Shown here: piece after piece, positions 16,763 to 25,295 of the stretch
Numbering within the stretch: position 1 is the first letter of the stretch
How the letters are laid out: each line of letters begins with the position of its first letter
Assembly (NCBI GenBank): GCA_001772005.1
Contig: MERI01000226.1
Coordinates: 1-58,913, forward strand
DNA: 58,913 bases
Reading direction: 5' to 3'
From: Betaproteobacteria bacterium RIFCSPLOWO2_12_FULL_62_58
Lineage (GTDB): Bacteria > Pseudomonadota > Gammaproteobacteria > Burkholderiales > SG8-41
Program-made: the position numbers and the translations under genes
Notes under the pieces: generated by a model
The model's database searches: none
Seen by the model: only the letters and a program-made list of their open reading frames with translations
Told to the model about the DNA's origin: nothing

Positions 16763-18142
16763 TTAGAAAGGCAGCCGCGCGTCAGGCTTGACGGCGAGCA
16801 GGGCGCGGCGGAAATCTTCCTGAATCCGGTTCAGCGCGGTTTCGTTGTCCGCTTCAAAGCGCAACACGATGACCGGCGTGGTATTCGAAGGCCGGGCAAG
16901 ACCGAACCCGTCGGAGTACTCGACGCGCAGCCCGTCGATGGTGATCACTTCGCGCGCGCCGTCGAAGCGCGCGGATTCCCGCAGTCTTTCCATCAGCGTG
17001 AAGTTTTCGCCTTCGGCAAGCTCAAGATGCAGCTCCGGCGTGTTGATCGCGTCGGGCAGACGAGCAAGCGCCGCATCGAGGTCGGGCTCGCGGGATAGGA
17101 TTTCCAACAGCCGCGCGCCGGCATAGAGCCCGTCGTCGAAGCCGTACCAGCGTTCCTTAAAGAACATGTGACCGCTCATTTCTCCGGCAAGCGGCGCGCC
17201 CGTCTCCTGAAGCTTCTTCTTGATGAACGAGTGCCCGGTCTTCCACATCACAGGAACGCCTCCATGCCTCTGGATCAATGGCGCAAGATGCCGAGTGCAC
17301 TTCACATCGAAAATGATCGGCGTTCCTTTGGCCTGCCGCGACAGAATATCGACTGCGAACATCATGAGCAGTCGATCGGGGTAGATGATTTTGCCGTCAC
17401 AGGTCACCACGCCCAGGCGGTCTCCGTCGCCGTCAAAGGCGAGCCCGATCTCGCCCCACGATTTGAGCGCCTGGATGAGATCGGCGAGATTGCCGGGCTG
17501 CGATGGATCGGGGTGGTGGTTGGGAAAATTGCCGTCGACCTCGCAGAATAGCTCCTTCACTTCGCAGCCGAGGCGCCGGTAGAGTTCCGGGGCGGTGGCG
17601 CCGGCAACGCCGTTGCCGCAATCGACCGCGATCTTCATCGGCCGCGCGAGCTTGACGTCGTCCGTGATTCGCGCAAGGTACGGCTCGCGCACGTCGTACG
17701 CGCGGTAGCCGCCGGCGCCGTGCGCGAGATCGCCGTGTTCGATGCGTGCCCGAAGCTGCTGGATGGCGTCACCCGCCAGCGTCTCGCCGCCGAGCATGAT
17801 CTTGATGCCGTTGTATTCGGGCGGATTGTGCGAACCGGTGAGCATCGCGCCGGACAGCGTATTGAGATGGTGTGCGGCAAAGTAGAGCATCGGCGTCGCC
17901 ACCTGGCCGACATCGATCACGTCGATTCCGCTCTTGCGAATGCCGCGGGCGAGCGCTTCGGACAGCTCCGGCCCGGAGAGCCTGCCGTCGCGCCCGATCG
18001 CGATTGCCGTCTGGCGGCGGACACGCGCCTCGGCGCCGATGGCGTGGCCGATGGCCTCGACAATCGGCGGAGTCAGCGTGCGGCCGACGATGCCGCGGAT
18101 GTCGTACGCCTTAAAAATTTCCGGGGGTATCGATTTCAGCAT
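16763..18142 (-). CDS. algC: phosphomannomutase/phosphoglucomutase
   Basis: 459 aa alpha-D-phosphohexomutase. The active-site phosphoserine is S104 in TGSHNP, the metal loop is D237-G-D239-G-D241-R242, and the sugar-binding loop is GEMSGH with the C-terminal phosphate loop RPSNTTP. It interconverts hexose 1- and 6-phosphates and supplies precursors for LPS, exopolysaccharide or nucleotide sugars. The starting sequence IFKAYDIRGI is typical of the AlgC/ManB branch, so the dual mannose/glucose assignment is by family. It is 105 nt downstream of yheT on the same strand. Confidence 0.93.
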   Translation of the reverse strand: MLKSIPPEIFKAYDIRGIVGRTLTPPIVEAIGHAIGAEARVRRQTAIAIGRDGRLSGPELSEALARGIRKSGIDVIDVGQVATPMLYFAAHHLNTLSGAMLTGSHNPPEYNGIKIMLGGETLAGDAIQQLRARIEHGDLAHGAGGYRAYDVREPYLARITDDVKLARPMKIAVDCGNGVAGATAPELYRRLGCEVKELFCEVDGNFPNHHPDPSQPGNLADLIQALKSWGEIGLAFDGDGDRLGVVTCDGKIIYPDRLLMMFAVDILSRQAKGTPIIFDVKCTRHLAPLIQRHGGVPVMWKTGHSFIKKKLQETGAPLAGEMSGHMFFKERWYGFDDGLYAGARLLEILSREPDLDAALARLPDAINTPELHLELAEGENFTLMERLRESARFDGAREVITIDGLRVEYSDGFGLARPSNTTPVIVLRFEADNETALNRIQEDFRRALLAVKPDARLPF

Positions 18143-18247
18143 GGGTAGGTGGAGCTTGTCCGGTTACCGATATTCTTACCGTAAACACTATACCCGGAAA
18201 TTTTTTATTATGAAGACCAACGGCATTCGGGAGCGGGTCGTTGGGCT

Positions 18248-19294
18248 TCATGCGCCGAAAAATTCGAGCACGCGCCGCGGCAACCAGTCGAGGTTGCCGG
18301 GCAACGCGCCGCTGACGAAGCCGACATGCCCGCCCGTTTTGGGTTGCTCGAGCAGGACAGAGGGAGAAACTTCATGCGGCGCGGGAAGCGCGCCGCATGG
18401 CAGGAAGGGATCGTTGCGCGCGTTGACCATGAGCGTTGGAACGGAAATTCGCCCCAACAAGGGCTTGCTGCTCGCGCGAGTCCAGTAATCATTGACGTCC
18501 AGAAATCCATGCAGCGGCGCGGTCACCGCATCGTCGAACTCACGCAGCGTGCGCGCCCCGAGCATGCGCTGCGGGTCGTACAGGCGCGGAAAGCGCTCAA
18601 GCTTGGCCAGCGACTTGCGCTTCATGCTGAAGAGGAAATGCCGTGCATAGAACAGATTGAAGCCGCGGCCGAGCGCGTCACCTGACGCCATCAGGTCGAC
18701 CGGCGCCGACACCGCGACGGCACGATCCACGATACCGCACGCAGAGGCGCCGGTTTCACCCAGCCATTTCAGCAGTGCGTTGCCGCCGAGCGATACCCCG
18801 ATCGCGAACAGGGGCGCAGCGGGACGATCGCGCTTCAACCGGCGCAATATCCAGTCGATTTCGGTGCTGTCGCCGGAGTGATAAGCGCGCGGAAGGCGAT
18901 TCAACTCACCGCTGCAGCCGCGAAAATGGACGACTACCCCGCGCCAGCCGCGCGCTGCCACCGCGTGCATCAGCGCGCACGCATAATGGCTCCGCGAACT
19001 CCCCTCGAGTCCATGAAACAGCGCCACCAGCGGTGCCTTTTCCAGCTCCTGACGCGAACACGCCGAATTGTCGTTGTCGGGCGCTTGGATTCCGCGTCCG
19101 CCCGGACGCGTTAAGTTAAGCCGGGACGCCTCGGCACCCGGATTAACTACCCAGTCGAGATCAATGAAATCGCCATCGGGCGTATCCCATCGCTGGCGCC
19201 GGTACGCAACGCGCGGCCGCGGCGCGGCAAGCGCCGCATAGATGGTTTGCGCCTGGCCGCCCGGCAACCAGGCCGGCGCACGATAGGCGTCCAT
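18248..19294 (-). CDS. yheT: YheT-family alpha/beta hydrolase
   Basis: 348 aa. Signatures: PAWLPGGQAQTIYAAL at the N-terminus, LFHGLEGSSRSHYACAL, RGWRGVVVHFRGCSGE, nucleophile elbow IGVSLGGNALLKWLGE (serine in GVSLGGN), and late His in GGHVGFV. The acid residue is probably in NARNDPFLP. This family (EMBH/UPF0017) includes esterases of unknown physiological substrate. It starts 4 nt after a short frame that continues past the cyclase stop codon. Confidence 0.92.
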   Translation of the reverse strand: MDAYRAPAWLPGGQAQTIYAALAAPRPRVAYRRQRWDTPDGDFIDLDWVVNPGAEASRLNLTRPGGRGIQAPDNDNSACSRQELEKAPLVALFHGLEGSSRSHYACALMHAVAARGWRGVVVHFRGCSGELNRLPRAYHSGDSTEIDWILRRLKRDRPAAPLFAIGVSLGGNALLKWLGETGASACGIVDRAVAVSAPVDLMASGDALGRGFNLFYARHFLFSMKRKSLAKLERFPRLYDPQRMLGARTLREFDDAVTAPLHGFLDVNDYWTRASSKPLLGRISVPTLMVNARNDPFLPCGALPAPHEVSPSVLLEQPKTGGHVGFVSGALPGNLDWLPRRVLEFFGA

Positions 19295-19297
19295 TAG

Positions 19298-19483
19298 CTA
19301 CTGGACCGGGTCCGGCTGCACGACGTAGATCTCGCGGTAGCGCTGCGCGGCGAGCCCAACCCAGAAGAACTGACCGCGGCCAGCAGAAGTCGCAGCAGGG
19401 TCCAACAACGCATTGCGATGGCGTTCTTCATGGATAGCCTTGGCTTCCCCCAAAGGGGAAGGGACTGAAATGACGAGAGCCGC
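19298..19483 (-). other. in-frame open stretch downstream of the cyclase stop codon
   Basis: Immediately after the cyclase TGA the same frame stays open for 61 codons, ending TAG just before yheT. Its second half (RGQFFWVGLAAQRYREIYVV) looks protein-like. There is no good start codon of its own. It may be the original C-terminus cut off by a premature stop, a decayed small gene, or chance. I do not recognise it. Confidence 0.35.
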
Positions 19484-21487
19484 TCATTTGGTATCCAGGA
19501 CGGAACTGCCATCCCAATCCTGCGGAGGCGGTGCCTTCTGGAAAGCGTCGATCCACTCCAGGTAGATGGGCGCCAGGGTATCCTCCGGTGCGGCATTGAG
19601 AACGGATTGCCACAGCGCGCGGGAGGAATGCCAGTTGCGTTGCCGGTAGGCCTGGATCGCGGCATCGCTCATGGCCACAAGATTGGCGTTGGTACATGGC
19701 GTCAGCACTTCGACCGACTGGTTCTTCCCTTTGACACGCACGAGATCGACACGCCTCAGCAGAATGCTTCCATCGAGTTTCTTCGCGGTGTCCGCACTCA
19801 ACAATATGTCCGTGCCGTACGCCTTGTTGGCCCCCTCCAGCCGTGCAGCGAGGTTGGTCGTGTCGCCGATTGCCGTGTAGCTCAGTCGCCCTATCGCCGA
19901 ACCCATGTTGCCGAGCAGTGCGATCCCCGTATGTATGCCGATCCGCATCCATATTGGCGAGAGTCCATCCGCAGTCAGTTGCGCGCGAAGCGTATGCATC
20001 GTGGCCTGCATGTCGATCGCCGTGCGCACCGCGTTAAGCGCGTGTGATGGATCTTCCAGCGGCGCATTCCAGAACGTCATGATGCCATCGCCCATGAAGC
20101 TCACCACGGTGCCGCCGTAGCGAAAGATGATCTCGTTCATTTCGGTCAGGTAGCGGTTGAGAAGATTCGCCGCCTGCTTGGGCTCCATCTTTTCCGCCAT
20201 CGTCGTGAAGTTGGCGAGATCGGTAAACATGATGGTGAGTTCCCGGTGCTCGCCCCCCAGGGTCAGGCGCTCGGGATGAGCGGCAAGTTCCTCCACGACT
20301 TCCGCCGGCACGTAGCGGGCGAACATGCGCTTGACCTCGAGCCGCTGATGGCGCTCGGCAATGAACGCCAGCAACGATTGCATGACATAAACGGATGCCA
20401 CACCGAGAACGGGCATGCCCACTGGCAGCCAGACCTTTACGCGAACGAAAAATACCCACGCCAGGCCGGCAACGAGAGCCACCAGCAACAGCGCGATCAG
20501 TCCTGACAGCGCCGGACGGAAGCGGCGCATGGCCAGCACCGCGAGCAGCGTCGTCAACACCAGCAGGCCGATCGTCACCGCTGTCGGCGCGGGCGTAATG
20601 GCATGTCCGCCGAGCGCGTTCTCCAGAACGTTGGCGTGGATTTCCATTCCGGCCATCAAATCCCCGCCGAAAGTAGTGTAGGGAGTGGCAAAGGTATCCA
20701 CCTGGGCCGATCCGATATCCGATGCCGCCCGCGTTTCGCGGCCGACGAACACCACCGCGTTTGCCAATTCGCCGGGCGGAAGGTAACGTGCGTAATCAAG
20801 CGCCTGGTAGTAGGAGATTCTCGGATAGGTGCCCGCGGTCCCGAGGTAGCGGATCAGGGTGTCCCGGCCCGGCGGTGGCGCCATGACGGCGTCAGGCAAT
20901 GCAGCCTGGAGCCGCGCGGAAATACTGCGCCAGAGGGCATCGCCGCTATCGGGTATGCGGCGCATCACCTGGTCGCGGTCGAACGCCAGGTTGACCAGTC
21001 CGACCGCCGCGCCGCTCTCCCTGAACAGGGACAATGGATCCTGGCGCAACCAGGACGTGCCATGAACGGTTTCCTGTTTCACGATGCCTGCCGCCAGGAC
21101 GACGTTGCCGGCGCGCCGGATGGCCTGCGCCAACGCCTCGTCCTCGGCTTTCTCCGTGGGAAACTCAAACACCACGTCGAACACGATCACCGCCGCCCCG
21201 GCCTGCTTGAGCGCATCGATCAGCCGCGCATGGAGGCTGCGCGGCCACGGCCAGCGTTGCTTCAACTCGGCGAGCGAAGCGTCGTCGATCCCCACCAGGA
21301 TAATGGGCAGCGCCGATTTTTCAGGAGCGGAAACCACCGTCAGCAGATCGAAACCCTTGAGTTCGATGCCGCGCCAGACCGGCGTGACGGACACGGTGGT
21401 GAGAATGAGAACGAGCGCGCCGGCCAGGATGGAATTGCGCCACCCCAGAACACTGCGCCAGAGCGTGGTTGCAATGGCATTTTTCAT
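19484..21487 (-). CDS. CHASE2-domain adenylate/guanylate cyclase
   Basis: About 667 aa. One N-terminal transmembrane helix, then a periplasmic CHASE2 sensor (FDLLTVV, VGIDDASLAELKQRWPWPR, AVIVFDVVFEFP, ATPYTTFGGDLMAGMEIHAN), three further hydrophobic helices and a cytoplasmic class III cyclase domain (RELTIMFTDLANFTTMAEKM, VSFMGDGIMTFW, YTAIGDTTNLAARLE). It should make cAMP or cGMP in response to a periplasmic cue. Start uncertain: ATG 21487 is chosen because the longer frame to 21562 enters a palindromic repeat. It is divergent from the FecR-TPR gene, a pairing of the kind often seen for CHASE2 cyclases. Confidence 0.9.
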   Translation of the reverse strand: MKNAIATTLWRSVLGWRNSILAGALVLILTTVSVTPVWRGIELKGFDLLTVVSAPEKSALPIILVGIDDASLAELKQRWPWPRSLHARLIDALKQAGAAVIVFDVVFEFPTEKAEDEALAQAIRRAGNVVLAAGIVKQETVHGTSWLRQDPLSLFRESGAAVGLVNLAFDRDQVMRRIPDSGDALWRSISARLQAALPDAVMAPPPGRDTLIRYLGTAGTYPRISYYQALDYARYLPPGELANAVVFVGRETRAASDIGSAQVDTFATPYTTFGGDLMAGMEIHANVLENALGGHAITPAPTAVTIGLLVLTTLLAVLAMRRFRPALSGLIALLLVALVAGLAWVFFVRVKVWLPVGMPVLGVASVYVMQSLLAFIAERHQRLEVKRMFARYVPAEVVEELAAHPERLTLGGEHRELTIMFTDLANFTTMAEKMEPKQAANLLNRYLTEMNEIIFRYGGTVVSFMGDGIMTFWNAPLEDPSHALNAVRTAIDMQATMHTLRAQLTADGLSPIWMRIGIHTGIALLGNMGSAIGRLSYTAIGDTTNLAARLEGANKAYGTDILLSADTAKKLDGSILLRRVDLVRVKGKNQSVEVLTPCTNANLVAMSDAAIQAYRQRNWHSSRALWQSVLNAAPEDTLAPIYLEWIDAFQKAPPPQDWDGSSVLDTK

Positions 21488-21557
21488 TTTCACCGGCGAA
21501 GCGGTTGGCATATACTGGCTGGAAGAGGGTTGGGGGAGCGCTGATCGGATTGGTCGA

Positions 21558-21662
21558 GTCATTCCCGCGCAGGCGGGAATCGAGCATGTTCAGGATGTAA
21601 TTGGGTCCCTGCCGCAGCCTGCCCTCGAATGCTCTAATCGGGGGCGAGGACGACTTCATCAG
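21558..21662. repeat. bipartite palindromic repeat, copy 2 (minus orientation)
   Basis: Read on the minus strand it starts GTCGTCCTCGC, ends with ATTCCC-N8-GGGAAT (21561-21580) and has GGGACCCAAT between. The middle segment (AGCCTGCCCTCGAATGCT plus CTAATCGGGGG on the plus strand, 21616-21645) is inverted relative to copy 1. It lies in the divergent cyclase/FecR spacer. Confidence 0.65.
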
Positions 21663-21704
21663 AGGTTCCCTGGACCGGGCTGGCGTGGGTAAAGGGCATT
21701 CTCC

Positions 21705-24700
21705 ATGAGAAAAAAGATTTGCTGGCGATGTGTGGCGCTTGCCGTGTTCTTCGCTTTCAAGTCGCCCGCAGCATTCGGAATCGCCGAGATTGTCAGCATA
21801 ACCGGTAAAGGCGAACACCGCCAAATAGCGGAAGCCGCCTGGCGTGAAGCAAAGCTGAAACAACAGCTCGGGGCCGGTGATTTTGTGCGCACCGGGGACC
21901 TGAGCGCGATGGCGATCCTGTTTTCCGATCGAACCCAGATCCGGTTGTCCCAGAACAGCATGTTCCAGCTGAGGGGGGCTGACGCCAAAGGCACCTCCAT
22001 CCTCAATCTGCGGCAGGGGCGCGCCTGGTCCCAGGCTAAAGACAAGCCGGGCCGGCTCATCATGGAAACGCCTTCAGCCGTTGCCGCCATACGCGGCACA
22101 GACTGGGAAATGGAAGTGGATCTCGAAGGCCGCGCGCGCCTGACCGTGCTGCACGGCGAGGTGGAGTTCTACAACGAGCAGGGCAGCGTGACGGTGCGCG
22201 ACAACGAGCACGCGCTGGCCGAAAAAGGCAAGGCGCCGGTGAAGCTGCTGCTGCAAAACCCCGCCGAACGGGTGCAGTGGGTCACGTCGTACACTGTAGA
22301 TATCAATCGGTATCGGGAGCTGACCGGCGCTGCCCTTGCCGCACCTGTCGAGACCAACCGCGTGCTGCGGGACGTCGTCGAACTGATTCGCGCGCAACGC
22401 ATGAAGGAGGCGCATGACCGCCTGGTGGAATTGGCGCGTTCTCCACAGTTGTCCACTGCTGTGGTCTCCCTGCTGCTCGCGGATTTCGCTATTTACGCAG
22501 GGGAGCTGAAGCACGCTGAAGAACTCCTGGAACAGGGCAGGCAACGCTTTGCGCAGGACCCGCGCTTTCACGCCCAACTGGCGCGGGTCGCATTGTTCCG
22601 CGACGACCTTGGTGCGGCGCGGCGCTACCTGCAAGCCGGCCTCGCACAATTTCCCGATGCGGTGGAACTGAAACTGGCGGAAGGCGAAATCGCGCGTTTC
22701 GACGGCCAGGCGGTGCAGGCCGCAAACGCTTATCAGGCTGCCACCGAACTTGCGCCGAAGGATGCGCGCGGCTGGCACGGCCGGGGCGTGGTGGAGAGCG
22801 AAAAGGAGGACGTCAAGCGCGCCCGCCCGTTGCTTCACAGGGCACTGGGACTCAATCCCGCCAATCCGGGCACGCGCGGCGAGCTGGCGACGCTGGAGAC
22901 CTTCGCCAACAACCTCGACGCGGCACGACGGCACTACGATCTCGCGCTCAAGGCACAGCCCGACGATTATGTCGCCCTCACCGGCCTGGGCTTGCTGCAA
23001 CTCAAGGCGGGCGAAACCGAGGCGGCGCTGGAAACGCTGCTGCGCGCCAACGTGATCGAGCCGAAATACGCGCGTGCCGTCCTCTACGCGGCCATCGCCT
23101 ACTACCAGTTGGGGCGGCATCGCACGGCGTTGGAAACGCTGGCGCGCGCCGCCGAGCTCGATCCACGCGATCCGCTGCCGCACCAGTTGGCGAGCATGAT
23201 CCACACCGATCTCGTCGAACCGGGGCAGGCGCTCGGCGCCGCGCGCAAAGCAATGCGGCTGATGCCTTACCTGAAGTCGCTCAACCAGCTTGCCAACGAC
23301 CAGAAAGGCGCGGCCAATCTGGGCAACGCGCTGGCGCAGTTCGGCCTGGATGACTGGGCCCTCAACTACGCCCACCAATCCTACAGCCCGTTCTGGGCCG
23401 GCAGTCACCTCTTTCTCGCCGACCGCTACGGCGACGGGTTCAACAAGCAATCCGAACTGATGCAGGGCTTTGTAACCGATCCCACGCTCTTCGGCGCGTC
23501 CAACCGCTTCCAGACTCTGCTGCCGAAGCCGGGGCACTACTTTTCCGCCGGGGCTACCGCAACGCGCAGCGATGACCTGCGCACCACCACGCCGAGCTTC
23601 GTCGTCAACGGTTTTGCCAACAGCGCGTTCCCGGTCGCCTATTTCGTCGAGGGCCTGCGCGTCAACTTGAATCCCGGCAACGTCGCCTTCGACGGCAAAG
23701 GCTCCCTCGTCACGGCGGCGCTCGGACTCGCGCCCCGTGAGGACGTGAGCCTCTTTGCCTTCGCCACCTCATTTGATGCCGACGTCAACGTTCCCGCCTC
23801 GCGGTTCATGACGGAACGCACGAGCGGAAGGGAGAATCGTCTCGATCTGGGTCTGAATTACAAGTTCTCGCCCACTTCGCAGAGCTGGCTCAAACTGGGT
23901 TTCGGCGAGGAATCGGCCGTCAACACCACGTCCGAGCGGCAGGCGACGCGCAACATCGATACACGTTTCGACTTTCGTCCACGCAACGAGGATCTTCAGT
24001 ACCGCCACAGCCTGCGCGCGGGCGAGCATGAGTTAACCTGGGGCGTGGAGAATGCGCGCACCGACAAGACCGGCATCCTGACGAGCAATTCGCGCATCAC
24101 TCTCGGTAGCGGGGTTCTCGTGACGCAGATTCGCGATGAATCACCCGAGGTGGACAAATCATGGGCCGTCTATCTTTCCGATCGGCTGCGCCTCACCGAC
24201 CGGTGGATACTCGATCTCGGACTGCATTACCAGGATTACGAGAAAACCGCGAGCAGCGTCACTCAGGTGCGCCAGGGTTCATTCCTCTTTAGCGATGGAA
24301 CGAGCGAGCGCCACGCCCGCAGCGGTTCGTATCCGCGAATTGGGCTCGCCTACGAACGAACCGCGGACGAGGTCTGGCGGCTCGCCTACCAGAAGTGGCT
24401 GCGCCCGAATGCCGCCAACACGCTGAGTCCTGTCGCGACCGCAGGCATTCCGCTCGACGACCAGGTGGTGCTGGCGGGCGGCGAACTGGAACGGCTGCGC
24501 TTCCAGTTCGAGAAGGAATTGTCGGCTTCCACCTTCGTGAGCCTGTTCCTCGACCGGAAGCGAATCCACAATCTTGGCCTACCCGGCGCGGTCCTTAATC
24601 AGCGTGACGAAGTCGCGAATCTCGACCGGCTGCGCAATCGCAGCGCGCTCATCCTGCGCGCGAGCGGGGAAATCCTGGAGCAGCCCTCCGTCTTTCTTGA

Positions 24701-25088
24701 GGGCGAGATTGATTCCGCCGGCGTGAGCGTTAACCAGCGCATGAGCGACACGCTATCCGGTTACGCCAATTACGTTCACACGGACAGCAGGAATACTCAT
24801 CGCTTCTTCGCGGACTTCGATCTGCCGTACATGCCGCGCCATCGCTTCACGTTTGGTCTGAACTGGGTCGGCCCGGAACGCCTGCTGTTGCAGGCGCAGG
24901 CCATCTATCGCACTTCCCGATTCACCAACGAATTCCACAGCGAGGAACTCCCCGCCGGCTGGGACGCCACCCTCAAGGCCACCTGGCAATCCGCAGACAA
25001 GCGCTGGCTGGTGGAGGGCTTTGCGACGAACCTGCTGAAACACGGCGCATCAACCGTCGTCGGCCTGAACGCCGTCTGGAGATACTAA
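21705..25088 (+). CDS. giant FecR-TPR protein with C-terminal outer-membrane-barrel-like region
   Basis: 1127 aa. Signal peptide (to about residue 26), then a FecR domain (GDFVRTGDLSAMAILFSDRT, RLSQNSMFQL, RGTDWEMEV, LTVLHGEVEFYN). About ten TPR-type helical repeats follow across residues 220-560 (LAPKDARGWHGRGVV, AQPDDYVALTGLGLLQLKAG). The last 500 residues alternate aromatic and charged positions with strand-like periodicity and end LNAVWRY, as in outer-membrane barrels. Likely an outer-membrane or periplasmic assembly/secretion protein; FecR domains elsewhere sense or scaffold. It is divergent from the CHASE2 cyclase, so shared regulation is plausible. Confidence 0.85.
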   Translation: MRKKICWRCVALAVFFAFKSPAAFGIAEIVSITGKGEHRQIAEAAWREAKLKQQLGAGDFVRTGDLSAMAILFSDRTQIRLSQNSMFQLRGADAKGTSILNLRQGRAWSQAKDKPGRLIMETPSAVAAIRGTDWEMEVDLEGRARLTVLHGEVEFYNEQGSVTVRDNEHALAEKGKAPVKLLLQNPAERVQWVTSYTVDINRYRELTGAALAAPVETNRVLRDVVELIRAQRMKEAHDRLVELARSPQLSTAVVSLLLADFAIYAGELKHAEELLEQGRQRFAQDPRFHAQLARVALFRDDLGAARRYLQAGLAQFPDAVELKLAEGEIARFDGQAVQAANAYQAATELAPKDARGWHGRGVVESEKEDVKRARPLLHRALGLNPANPGTRGELATLETFANNLDAARRHYDLALKAQPDDYVALTGLGLLQLKAGETEAALETLLRANVIEPKYARAVLYAAIAYYQLGRHRTALETLARAAELDPRDPLPHQLASMIHTDLVEPGQALGAARKAMRLMPYLKSLNQLANDQKGAANLGNALAQFGLDDWALNYAHQSYSPFWAGSHLFLADRYGDGFNKQSELMQGFVTDPTLFGASNRFQTLLPKPGHYFSAGATATRSDDLRTTTPSFVVNGFANSAFPVAYFVEGLRVNLNPGNVAFDGKGSLVTAALGLAPREDVSLFAFATSFDADVNVPASRFMTERTSGRENRLDLGLNYKFSPTSQSWLKLGFGEESAVNTTSERQATRNIDTRFDFRPRNEDLQYRHSLRAGEHELTWGVENARTDKTGILTSNSRITLGSGVLVTQIRDESPEVDKSWAVYLSDRLRLTDRWILDLGLHYQDYEKTASSVTQVRQGSFLFSDGTSERHARSGSYPRIGLAYERTADEVWRLAYQKWLRPNAANTLSPVATAGIPLDDQVVLAGGELERLRFQFEKELSASTFVSLFLDRKRIHNLGLPGAVLNQRDEVANLDRLRNRSALILRASGEILEQPSVFLEGEIDSAGVSVNQRMSDTLSGYANYVHTDSRNTHRFFADFDLPYMPRHRFTFGLNWVGPERLLLQAQAIYRTSRFTNEFHSEELPAGWDATLKATWQSADKRWLVEGFATNLLKHGASTVVGLNAVWRY

Positions 25089-25116
25089 ATGCTCCTTCCC
25101 CCTTCATATCTTCTTT

Positions 25117-25213
25117 CCTCCCCCTTGATGGGGGAGGATTAAGGTGGGGGTGAGCTTTCCATAGTGGGGGAAGCCGAGCAAAAAACACCCCTTCCCCCCT
25201 TTGTGGGGGAAGG
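25117..25213. repeat. two CCTCCCCC/GGGGGAGG-type hairpins
   Basis: Perfect 8-bp stem 25117-25124/25130-25137 with loop TTGAT, then CCTTCCCCC 25190-25198 with GGGGGAAGG 25205-25213. The 207-nt spacer between the FecR-TPR gene and the first RCC1 gene holds little else. The first stem recurs exactly at 57972-57992. Confidence 0.6.
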
Positions 25214-25295
25214 CGGGGATGGGGGGATGGAGACTACAAGAAGGCTGCGCAAGCACTTCTGCCACAGCAGCCAACGATTCTGCAGGAGTGTCGTC

